A DNA stretch of 64,000 nucleotides from Sphingobium yanoikuyae (GTDB lineage Bacteria; Pseudomonadota; Alphaproteobacteria; Sphingomonadales; Sphingomonadaceae). A program made the translations under genes and the position numbers. The notes beneath the pieces were generated by a model. It was given only the letters and a program-made list of their open reading frames with translations. It ran no database searches and was not told where the DNA came from. Location of the stretch: positions 3,807,001-3,871,000 of the forward strand of contig NZ_CP139979.1 in assembly GCF_034424525.1 (NCBI RefSeq). Reading direction: 5' to 3'. Position 1 is the first letter of the stretch, and each line of letters begins with the position of its first letter. Below are positions 52,919-60,315 of this stretch, piece by piece.

Positions 52919-53917
52919 TCAGGATTTTGTTGCGGGGCGGATGATCATATGGCCGCCGGGCAAGCGGATCACCCGCAATTGCCGCATGCGCACGAGCGTC
53001 TGCAGCGCTTCTTCGGGACGCTCGATCAGGAACATGCCGCTGATGGGGGCTTCCTTGCTGAAATCACCCACTGCCCAGACGGATGCACTGCGGTAACGGG
53101 CCAGTTCGGCAATCGCGGCCCTGACCGGCTGGCGGTCCAACAATATTTCGCCGCGACGCCATGGCGCCAGTTGGGAGGTCGGAACAGCCGGCAAGGCGCT
53201 GAGCTCGGACGCGCTATAACGCATTCGTTCGCCAGCATGCAGAGGCGGCCCCTGCATGCCGTCAGGGCTTCGAACCTGAACCGTCCCCTGCGTTACGCCA
53301 ATCTCGACGGAGCCTTCCTTCCGGTCGACCTCGAAGCTGGTGCCGATATCGCGGGTCATGCCTCTTTCGGCCTCAACCAGAAATGGCCGCCCCTCATGGC
53401 GGACATCGAACCAGGCGCGACCCGCCAGCAGATGGACGATGCGTTGCTTGTCATCGAAGTCGAGGGATAGCGCAGCGCCGCTATCCAACATGGCGGTGGT
53501 TCCGTCCGGCAGGGCAATGCTGCGCACTTCGCCTATGGCGCTGCGATGATCGGATCGCAGGTCGAGCATGAGCGAGGGGAGCGCCATGAAAAATGCCAGA
53601 CTGGCCGCCATGGCTGCAGGCACGAACCATGCCAGGCGACGACGAAGTGGCAAGGTGTCGGCACCATTCGGGCGATCATGCGATGCAGTCGGACGATCGA
53701 ATGCCGCACGCAAATCCTGCCACAAGGCGCGCTCGCGGGCGAAGGCTAGGGCATGCCGCTGATCGGATGCCAGCCATGCTTCCAAGATGCTCAGCTGGGC
53801 TTCATCCACATCCCCTCCGGCCAGCCGCGCGACCCAATGCTGGGCCTGTTCGCGCAGGATCGCGTCCGGCGCAGCAGGATCGGAAGGACTGCCCGGCGGC
53901 TTGGATGTCTCACTCAT
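52919..53917 (-). CDS. FecR-type anti-sigma/sigma regulator
   Basis: A 332-residue inner-membrane protein. N-terminal FecR domain (EQAQHWVARLAGGDVDEAQLSILEAWLASDQRHALAF), one transmembrane helix (about residues 97-113: FVPAAMAASLAFFMALPSL), then the periplasmic FecR fold: GEVRSIALPDGTTAMLDSGAALSLDFDDKQRIVHLLAGRAWFDV, and a C-terminal STN-like region (DFSKEAPISGMFLIERPEEALQTLV) that contacts the receptor. It lies between the sigma factor and the receptor gene. Confidence 0.92.
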   Translation of the reverse strand: MSETSKPPGSPSDPAAPDAILREQAQHWVARLAGGDVDEAQLSILEAWLASDQRHALAFARERALWQDLRAAFDRPTASHDRPNGADTLPLRRRLAWFVPAAMAASLAFFMALPSLMLDLRSDHRSAIGEVRSIALPDGTTAMLDSGAALSLDFDDKQRIVHLLAGRAWFDVRHEGRPFLVEAERGMTRDIGTSFEVDRKEGSVEIGVTQGTVQVRSPDGMQGPPLHAGERMRYSASELSALPAVPTSQLAPWRRGEILLDRQPVRAAIAELARYRSASVWAVGDFSKEAPISGMFLIERPEEALQTLVRMRQLRVIRLPGGHMIIRPATKS

Positions 53918-54017
53918 TTGTGCATGCCCGCCTTCGTGCCGGAAACGCACTGCGCGTCCCGCCTGAGGGTAAGACCGATCTCGCCCGTGTTTTCCCAAAG
54001 GGCGCGCAAAAATAATC

Positions 54018-54542
54018 TCACTGGCCGTCCCAATCCCCATCCCGGATGCGCCCGAGCTGGGCAAGCGCGTGCCGCAGATGATTCTCCACGGTCGTTGACG
54101 AAACGCCGACCGATTCTGCCACTTCGCGCTGTGTCTTTCCTTCAATGCGCGTCATGCGCAGGATCGTGCGCGTGGGCTCCGGCAGTGCAGCGATGGAGGC
54201 CCCGATACGCTCCAGCATGTCACGAGATTCGATGATCCGTTCCGGCCCCAGTTCGAAATCGACGCCCCACAATAATGCTTGCGACCGTTCGGCAACGGAG
54301 GCTTGCCGCTGATCATCATGCACATGGTCGACCGCCACATTATGGGCGAGGCGGTGGAGGTAAGCGCGCTTGTTTTCGATGGGGGGATCATCGCGGACAT
54401 TCTGGATCTTGATCCAGACCTTCTGCGCGACGTCGTGCGCAGCGTCATTCCCAACCAGGCGTCGCAATCGCTGCAACAGGGATTTGTGCTCAGCAAGCAG
54501 CAGGCGGGTCAAGGATGTGGCGTTGCTGGACACGCGCCGCAC
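54018..54542 (-). CDS. FecI-type ECF sigma factor
   Basis: A 174-residue ECF sigma factor. Region 2 is visible as LQRLRRLVGNDAAHDVAQKVWIKIQ and RAYLHRLAHNVAVDHVHDDQR; region 4 is LPEPTRTILRMTRIEGKTQREVAESVGVSSTTVENHLRHALAQL. It forms a cell-surface-signalling set with FecR and the STN-containing receptor. It ends 101 bases before FecR, so they may be one transcript. Confidence 0.92.
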   Translation of the reverse strand: MRRVSSNATSLTRLLLAEHKSLLQRLRRLVGNDAAHDVAQKVWIKIQNVRDDPPIENKRAYLHRLAHNVAVDHVHDDQRQASVAERSQALLWGVDFELGPERIIESRDMLERIGASIAALPEPTRTILRMTRIEGKTQREVAESVGVSSTTVENHLRHALAQLGRIRDGDWDGQ

Positions 54543-54550
54543 CTAGCGCA

Positions 54551-54574
54551 AGTTGAGAATTGCTCGCAATAGTG
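54551..54574. promoter_or_regulatory. Candidate iron-regulator site before the sigma gene
   Basis: AGTTGAGAATTGCTCGCAAT contains ATTGC-TC-GCAAT symmetry and begins just 9 bases upstream of the sigma ATG. Fur control of a FecI-type sigma is the usual scheme, but the match is weak and unproven. Confidence 0.35.
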
Positions 54575-54696
54575 CGTGCGAAATTTTAGCGATAGCTGGC
54601 TGCCATCTCCCGGCTCGAGCCTTGCATGGCCTCGACAGTTCGAGATCGCGCGCGCAGGCGTCATGCCGAGCGCGCGCAATATCCTCCGGCAGCCTG

Positions 54697-55725
54697 TCAG
54701 GCTGCAATTTCCTTCCGGACGATTTGTGCGCCAGCGCCCAGCGCGTTCAGCTTGCCCTGTGCCACGCGACGGGACAGGGGCGCCATGCCGCAGTTGGTCG
54801 AGGGATAGAGCTTGTCGGCATCCACGAACTGGAGCGCCCTGCGCAACGTATCAGCCACTTCCTCCGGCGTCTCGATCGTATCGCTGGCGACGTCGATAGC
54901 GCCGACCATCACCTTCTTGCCCCGGATCAGTTCGATCAGGTCCATCGGCGCATGGGAATGGTGGCATTCCAGCGAGATGATGTCGATCTTCGACTTCTGC
55001 AGATTGGGGAAGGTCTGCTCATATTGCCGCCATTCGGAACCCAGCGTCTTCTTCCAGTCGGTATTGGCCTTGATGCCATAGCCATAGCAGATGTGGACGG
55101 CGGTTTCGCACTTCAGCCCTTCGGCTGCCTTCTCCAGCGTGGCGATGCCCCAGTCATTGGCTTCGTCGAAGAAGACGTTGAAGGCCGGTTCATCGAACTG
55201 GATGATGTCGACGCCTGCGGCCTCCAGTTCGCGTGCTTCCTCGTTGAGCAGCTTGGCGAATTCCCAGGCCAGCTTTTCGCGGCTCTTATAATGGGCGTCA
55301 TAGAGGGTATCGATCATCGTCATCGGGCCGGGCAGCGTCCATTTGATCGGCTGATCGGTCTGGGCACGCAGATATCGGGCATCCTCCACGAAGACCGGCT
55401 TGGGGCGTGCGACAGCGCCGACGACCGTTGGCACGCTGGCATCGTATCGATTGCGGATGCGCACGGTTTCGCGCTTCTCGAAATCGACGCCGCTCAGATG
55501 CTCGATGAAGGTGGTGACGAAATGCTGGCGGGTCTGTTCGCCGTCGCCCACGATCGTGATGCCGGCCTGGCGCTGATCGTCCACGGCCAGGCGCAGGGCG
55601 TCCTGCTTGCCGGCAACCAGTTCCTCGCCCTCCAGCTTCCAGGGCGACCAGAGCTTTTCCGGCTCCGCAAGCCAGGAAGGCTTGGGCAGGCTGCCGGCGG
55701 TCGAGGTGGGCAATAATATCGTCAT
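54697..55725 (-). CDS. mesD: Core-MetE-type methionine synthase MesD
   Basis: A 342-residue enzyme that matches only the C-terminal catalytic part of MetE, without the long N-terminal domain, so it does not use the methyl-folate polyglutamate site of full MetE. Zinc ligands are seen: VHICYGYG (His, Cys), DIISLECHHSHAPMDL and TNCGMAPLSRRV (Cys). The GDGEQTRQHF stretch is typical. It pairs with a DUF1852 gene, the combination described as MesD plus MesX, oxygen-dependent and folate-independent. Methyl donor unknown. It is expected to operate when B12 is scarce. Confidence 0.85.
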   Translation of the reverse strand: MTILLPTSTAGSLPKPSWLAEPEKLWSPWKLEGEELVAGKQDALRLAVDDQRQAGITIVGDGEQTRQHFVTTFIEHLSGVDFEKRETVRIRNRYDASVPTVVGAVARPKPVFVEDARYLRAQTDQPIKWTLPGPMTMIDTLYDAHYKSREKLAWEFAKLLNEEARELEAAGVDIIQFDEPAFNVFFDEANDWGIATLEKAAEGLKCETAVHICYGYGIKANTDWKKTLGSEWRQYEQTFPNLQKSKIDIISLECHHSHAPMDLIELIRGKKVMVGAIDVASDTIETPEEVADTLRRALQFVDADKLYPSTNCGMAPLSRRVAQGKLNALGAGAQIVRKEIAA

Positions 55726-55751
55726 GTCAGGGGGCCTTGTATTTTAGCGGA

Positions 55752-56735
55752 TCAAAGGGCGAAATCGGCGGACCATTGGTCCAGAAGGGCGCGGTAGGGT
55801 TTGATGAAGCGCTCTTGGGCGAACTGGCCCTGCTCGACCGCCAGACGGCTGCGTTCTTCGCGATCGTAGACGATACGGGTCAGCGAAAAGTCCTGATATT
55901 GCAGGCTCGGCCGATATTGCTCGGCCGCCGCGCTATTGGCGTTGTAGATTTCGGGACGATAGATTTTCTGGAACGTCTCCATCGTGCTGATGGTGCTGAT
56001 GAGTTCCAGATTGCTGTAATCGCCCAGCAGGTCGCCGATATGATAGAAGGCATAGGGCGCGACGCTGTTGGGCGGCATGAAATAGCGCACCTTCATGCCC
56101 ATCTTGGCGAAATATTCGTCGGTCGAGGAATATTCGTCATTCTGATATTCGATGCCCAGAACGGGGTGCGCATTGCCCGTGCGATGATAGGTTTTGCTGC
56201 TCGACACGCTCAGGCAGATGACCGGCTGCTTGCTGAAATTATCCCGGTAGGCGCTTGAATTCAGGAAGTGCCTGAACAGCTTGCCATGAAGGTCGCCGAA
56301 ACCGTCCGGCGTTGAATGCGGATGATCTTTCAGATGCTCCAGCAGGACCACGCTGAAATCATAGTCGCGCACATAGGAGGAGAAATTATTGCCGACGATC
56401 CCGTCGATGCGTTCATTGGTCTTTTTGTCGACGATCGTCGTCTGCAATATCTCGATCAGCGGGAAAGCATCATTCTTGCCGCCCGATGCGATATTCATCT
56501 CGGCCGATATGATCTTGAGTTCCAGCGCATAGCGATCGCCATTGGGATTGTCCCAATGGGCGAGGGAATTGAAGCGGTTGTCGATCATCCGCAGCGTGTT
56601 GCGCAGATTGTCCTGACGGCTCTCGCCCCGCGCCAGATTGGCGAAGTTGGTGGTGATGCGCGTATTGTCGGCGGGGCGATAATCCTCGTCGAATGCGACG
56701 CTCTTTATCGAGAATGTGAATAGGTCATTGGTCAT
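55752..56735 (-). CDS. mesX: DUF1852 protein MesX (partner of MesD)
   Basis: A 327-residue soluble protein of the DUF1852 family. Motifs: FTFSIKSVAFDEDYRPADNTRITTNFANLARG, then RYALELKIISAEMN, FPLIEILQTTIVDKKTNERIDGIVGNNFSSYVRDYDFSVVLLEHLKDHP, and SPDGFGDLHGKLFRHFLNSS, which match the MesX group. In studied organisms MesX is required for MesD activity. It lies 26 bases before mesD on the same message, and a cobalamin riboswitch is upstream. No cofactor motif is recognised. Confidence 0.88.
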   Translation of the reverse strand: MTNDLFTFSIKSVAFDEDYRPADNTRITTNFANLARGESRQDNLRNTLRMIDNRFNSLAHWDNPNGDRYALELKIISAEMNIASGGKNDAFPLIEILQTTIVDKKTNERIDGIVGNNFSSYVRDYDFSVVLLEHLKDHPHSTPDGFGDLHGKLFRHFLNSSAYRDNFSKQPVICLSVSSSKTYHRTGNAHPVLGIEYQNDEYSSTDEYFAKMGMKVRYFMPPNSVAPYAFYHIGDLLGDYSNLELISTISTMETFQKIYRPEIYNANSAAAEQYRPSLQYQDFSLTRIVYDREERSRLAVEQGQFAQERFIKPYRALLDQWSADFAL

Positions 56736-57104
56736 GATGGCTTGCCCTGATCGCTGGATTGGACCGTCAATGCCCTGCGCCGCCGATCTCCGACGGCCGC
56801 AGGTCTCCGTTCGGGCCGGCCTGCTGGCCGGTCCGTCATGATTGGTTCGGGAAGAGATGTCGTTTGTTGGCGCGCGCCGCGTCAGCCGGGGATCAACCCG
56901 GTCGGCACGGTACGCCGACGCATTCGTCGGTTCGGGAGGAAGCGGAACAGGAGTGAGAACATCGGCCGGTCACCTGCATTGGCGGGCGGAGGGGCCGAAG
57001 GAAGAGCGCGCAAGACATGGGCAGGCAAAGTGGCGCCAGGCCACAAGCTCTGCTTCAAGCGCGATCCACCGGAGGAACCCCCGTCCGAGGAAAGTTATCG
57101 CGCC
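56736..57104 (-). other. Long leader between riboswitch and mesX
   Basis: About 370 bases of transcribed, non-coding leader. It includes a GCGCGAT/ATCGCGC stem at about 57061-57105, just after the aptamer, which may be the expression platform, and a CCGGCC-AGCA-GGCCGG hairpin at about 56814-56829 near the mesX start. No small gene was supported; the role of each hairpin is inference. Confidence 0.45.
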
Positions 57105-57300
57105 GAAGGCAGGTCTCCTGGCTCACGGGTCGTCATGGTGGTTCCGGCCTTCCCGAGCCTCGTGCAAAGGCCCAGTGACACAAAATGGAACCGCCACTCG
57201 CCGCTTACAGTTGCGGGGGCAGCGCCGGAATTTGCCCAGACGAGCATCACCGGCTTCCCGTCTTAGCCCCGCATCATGCCTGAAGCGGGGAACCTCGACA
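57105..57300 (-). ncRNA. Cobalamin (B12) riboswitch
   Basis: On the minus strand the classic order is seen: GGTTCCCCGC, then GACGGGAAGCCGGTG, AATTCCGGCGCTGCCCCCGCAACTGTAAGCGG, CACTGGGC with CGGGAAGGCCGG, and the B12 box GTGAGCCAGGAGACCTGCC at 57108-57126. All core elements of the cobalamin aptamer are present in order. It should turn mesX-mesD off when cobalamin is bound, giving B12-independent methionine synthesis only when needed. Confidence 0.92.
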
Positions 57301-57322
57301 CGCTGCTTCAACACCAAGGCGA

Positions 57323-57376
57323 GCAGGATGTCAAGTTCTATATAAAGAAATCTTTATATAGAACTTGACATCCTGC
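57323..57376. repeat. 54-bp perfect palindrome (26-bp arms, 2-bp spacer)
   Basis: Left arm 57323-57348 and right arm 57351-57376 are exact reverse complements, with AA between. Each arm starts with GCAGGATGTCAAGTTC and carries an AT-rich middle TATATAAAGA. The TGTCAA/TTGACA is a possible -35 on each strand. It lies 22 bases upstream of the riboswitch start. Function unknown: operator, bidirectional promoter or abutted transposon ends. Confidence 0.9.
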
Positions 57377-57752
57377 CGGGAAATACATGTAGAACGAGGC
57401 TGTCTCGCGTCCAGCTCAATGGCCAGCAGAGCGATGTCGCCTTTAGTGAGCCCCCGTACGAGCCTCATTCCGCGAATATATGCTGGTGAACTTCAAAGTC
57501 GAAGTCAGGCCCAAGCAGGCTGGCTTCCTGTTCGACTGGATCGAGAATCTGGTCGACGAGGATTAGAAGGGGGCGCTTCGCAACACCGGCCGGGCGGCCA
57601 TGGCGGCGTTCATGTTCGTTTCTGATGCGCCTTTGCACCATCCTCCAAGGGCTGTTCGTGGAAGACCTTGGCGCATCCATGCTTCCGCACTTCATCCACT
57701 GCGATGCTGAAATGGCAAGCGCATTTCGTGGATCGCGCCGGACTGCGCCCGC
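57377..57752. other. Gene-free stretch after the palindrome
   Basis: About 375 bases. Open frames on both strands are short and unlike known proteins. A possible plus-strand fragment near 57482 (LVNFKVEVRPKQAGFLFDWIENLVDED) ends quickly. Nothing is supported. Confidence 0.4.
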
Positions 57753-58127
57753 CTAGATTTGAAGTTCACCAACTAGCCATTCTTCGAACGCTCGAATGAT
57801 GGGGCGGTCAGCATGGATCAGAGGATAGACCAGGGAGTGCAGCGTCTCGCGGATGCCGCTGTCAGGTAGCGGGACCGACAAGCGGCCTTCAGCGATTTCG
57901 CGTTGGGCGAGTCGGGTGGATTCCAGCGCCACGCCCAATCCATTGGCTGCCGTCGCTATGACCATGAAACTGCGGTCGAATCGCATGGCGTAACTTGGCG
58001 GCATCTTGACGCCGTTCTTCTCGCACCATCGCTTCCACGTGACCCGGTTCCTGTCGCCGTTGATGATCGGCAGCTTGTACCCGACGGCCGATCGGCAATG
58101 AGACTTTCATCCCCGATGACCATTTAA
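57753..58127 (-). pseudogene. C-terminal remnant of a LysR-type regulator
   Basis: The minus strand encodes KLPIINGDRNRVTWKRWCEKNGVKMPPSYAMRFDRSFMVIATAANGLGVALESTRLAQREIAEGRLSVPL and then RETLHSLVYPLIHADRPIIRAFEEWLVGEL, the effector-binding end of a GcvA/LysR-type regulator. The HTH and most of the sensor domain are absent, and a frame shift lies near 58080. Inactive remnant. Confidence 0.7.
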
Positions 58128-58180
58128 CGGACCGCATTTCCGGTTGATGTTCAGGCTTGAGAAGCCCAGATCTCTGCTGA

Positions 58181-58633
58181 TCAATCGAATGCACGTGCGC
58201 CCGAGCCCGCCCCGGCTGCTACGTCGCCAGGGTTCCGCAAGGGACAGTCGGCGAGCGACAGGCATCCGCAACCAATGCAGCTATCCAGTTGATCGCGAAG
58301 GCTCGACATCAGCGCAATTCGGCGATCCAGTTCCGCACGCCAGGATTTGGACAGGGCAGACCAGTCATTCATTGCCCGCACATGCCCCGACGGGAGTTGG
58401 GCGATGCTGTCCTTGATTTGGGCAAGTGGAATGCCGACGCGCTGGGCAACCTTGATCACCGCGATCAGGCGAAGCACCGAGCGATGATAGCGCCGCTGAT
58501 TGCCACTGGTCCGCTGGCTCTCGATCAAACCCTGCGCCTCGTAGAAATGAAGCGTCGAGATCGGCACGCCGGCGCGCCGGGCGACTTCACCCACACCAAG
58601 GCCAGTAGCTGCCAGCGGCATCGATATATCCAT
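58181..58633 (-). CDS. soxR: Redox-sensing transcriptional activator SoxR
   Basis: A 150-residue MerR-family regulator. HTH: LGVGEVARRAGVPISTLHFYEAQGLIESQRTSGNQRRYHRSVLRLIAVIKVAQRVGIPLAQI; dimer helix; and the [2Fe-2S] cluster CIGCGCLSLADCPLRNP. The cluster senses redox-active compounds. It is divergent to the RND efflux operon, with a SoxR box in the promoter between them. The start at 58633 is used; a start five codons later is possible. In non-enteric bacteria SoxR controls efflux and redox genes directly, without SoxS. Confidence 0.95.
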   Translation of the reverse strand: MDISMPLAATGLGVGEVARRAGVPISTLHFYEAQGLIESQRTSGNQRRYHRSVLRLIAVIKVAQRVGIPLAQIKDSIAQLPSGHVRAMNDWSALSKSWRAELDRRIALMSSLRDQLDSCIGCGCLSLADCPLRNPGDVAAGAGSGARAFD

Positions 58634-58666
58634 TTTGCAGCGATACCGTCGCGGACGAGATATCGC

Positions 58667-58697
58667 TTTACCTCAACTATTGTTGAGGTTTTATAGA
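58667..58697 (+). promoter_or_regulatory. SoxR box within a 19-bp-spacer promoter
   Basis: The near-perfect palindrome ACCTCAACTATTGTTGAGGT lies at 58670-58689 between TTTACC (-35) and TATAGA (-10), which are 19 bases apart. This over-long spacer is what MerR-type activators such as SoxR correct by DNA distortion. It points toward the efflux operon at 59172 (transcript start about 58704). Confidence 0.85.
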
Positions 58698-59171
58698 GGC
58701 ACTCCCTGATTCGCAAGGGAGGCCAATTTGCTATTCCTGATCTCAATGGTTCGCGCGTCGCATTGGCGCGCTCACAAGCGATTCCTGTTGCAAGCCTCTC
58801 GCAACAAGAATAATCGATGTTGGCCGGAAATAGAGTTGCAGGGTGGTGTCTCCTGCGCTTGCCAGGTGGCAAGTTCTTCTCCGCCGCGGCGTCAACCCGA
58901 ACCTGTTTCGGGGCATGGCGCGCGGTATTTGCGGCTCTTGCCGACGCACGTCCTGTCCCAGCGAAGGATAGCCCGTGCGCGCAGACGATTGTGACCCCTC
59001 CCCATTCTCCGATGAGCGACTGTCTTTGACGAAGTCCTGCGCGACTTCGCGGCAGCCATCTCGCCTATATTCCTCTTATCCAACTGGATTTTCGATGAGC
59101 ATCGATCCTTTCGGCCTTGCGGTTCTCCTCTGGCCCCACTTCGTTCGCCCGAAGCGGGGGGAGGTGAAAGC
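58698..59171 (+). other. Long leader between the SoxR promoter and the efflux operon
   Basis: About 470 bases with no supported gene. Short inverted repeats are present (GAAGTC-CTGCGC-GACTTC near 59030, and CTTCG-TTCGCC-CGAAG near 59143). The adaptor has its own good ribosome site (GGAGGTGAAAGC). A second promoter in the leader cannot be excluded. Confidence 0.4.
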
Positions 59172-60314
59172 ATGAGCGATCATAATCTGCCCGAACCATC
59201 GCGCGTTGCCCCGCGATTGATCCGCCCGACACGCACCATGTTGCTGACGATCGTCCTGCTTTTCGTGCTTCTGGGGACCCTGTATCTTTGGCGTGGATGG
59301 CGTGCGAGCCAGGCGCAAGCCTGGGAACCCAAAGCGGTACCGGTCGCTGCCATGGTCGTGCAGTCGCGCGACATTCCTGCCGCGCTGGAGGCTGTCGGTT
59401 CTCTGCGTGCCGTGCGCGAAGTCACTTTGTCGCCCGAAATTGCCGGCAGAGTTTCAGCGATTCATTTCGAAGCGGGGCAACCGGTTGGAGCCGGCGCGCT
59501 GCTGGTGCAATTGTTCGACGGGCCGGAACTTGCGGATCGTAGAGCGGCGCAGGCCAAGGCTGCCTTTGCCGGCCTTCAGGTCGCCCGATCACAGGAACTG
59601 GCGCCAACCGGTGCGGAACCGCGAGAGACACTCGAACAGCGCCGCGCTGATCGCGATCAGGCCGCAGCCGCCGTGCAGCAGATCGACGCACGGCTGGTCC
59701 AGAAGCAGGTGCGCGCGCCTTTTGCCGGGATATTGGGCATCCGGCAGGTCAATCTCGGCCAATATCTCAATCCCGGCGATGCCGTCGCGACGCTGACCGC
59801 GCTTGACAGCCTGTTCGTGGATTTCGCCCTGCCGCAACAGGAACTGAGCCGATTGCAGCCGGGGGCAACGGTCATCGTTACAAGCGACGCCTGGCCCGGC
59901 CGTCGCTTCACGGCAAAGGTGAATGCGATCGAGCCGAAGATCGGCGCGGATACCCGCAACGTCACCGTCCAGGCGCTGCTGGGGAATGGCGATCGCGCAT
60001 TGCGTCCGGGCATGTATGTCACCGCCGCGCTGGAACTGCCGGTGCAGCAGGGCGCGTTGCTCGTGCCCGCCACCGCGATCCAGACGTCCGCACAGGGGGA
60101 CAGCATCATCGTCATTCGTGGCAGCAATGCGCGCCTTGGCGGCAAGGCGGAGATCGTGCCGGTCCAGACCGGGCGCCGGGTCGGCAATGATGTCGTCGTC
60201 ACGAGCGGCCTGCGCGCCGGCGACGTGATCGTCACCGAGGGCCAGTTGCGGGTGCAGCCGGGCGCCGAGGTCAAGGTCGCCGGGGCCATCCCTGCCAAGC
60301 AGGGAGGACGCTGA
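59172..60314 (+). CDS. RND efflux periplasmic adaptor (MFP)
   Basis: A 380-residue membrane-fusion protein. One N-terminal helix (about 17-40: MLLTIVLLFVLLGTLYLWRGW), the beta-barrel/lipoyl part (ALEAVGSLRAVREVTLSPEIAGRVSAIHFEAGQPVGAGALLVQLFDGPE), a short alpha hairpin, then QVRAPFAGILGIRQVNLGQYLNPGDAVATLTALDSLFVDFALPQQELSRLQPG and ending at GQLRVQPGAEVKVAG. This is typical of MexH-like adaptors. The permease starts one base after its stop, so it is one operon. Natural substrate unknown; SoxR control suggests redox-cycling compounds. Confidence 0.92.
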   Translation: MSDHNLPEPSRVAPRLIRPTRTMLLTIVLLFVLLGTLYLWRGWRASQAQAWEPKAVPVAAMVVQSRDIPAALEAVGSLRAVREVTLSPEIAGRVSAIHFEAGQPVGAGALLVQLFDGPELADRRAAQAKAAFAGLQVARSQELAPTGAEPRETLEQRRADRDQAAAAVQQIDARLVQKQVRAPFAGILGIRQVNLGQYLNPGDAVATLTALDSLFVDFALPQQELSRLQPGATVIVTSDAWPGRRFTAKVNAIEPKIGADTRNVTVQALLGNGDRALRPGMYVTAALELPVQQGALLVPATAIQTSAQGDSIIVIRGSNARLGGKAEIVPVQTGRRVGNDVVVTSGLRAGDVIVTEGQLRVQPGAEVKVAGAIPAKQGGR

Positions 60315-60315
60315 T

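Noticed and set aside
57377..57752. Short frames beside the palindrome as a transposase
   Set aside because: No DDE or HTH motif could be seen, so the palindrome is not assigned to an IS.
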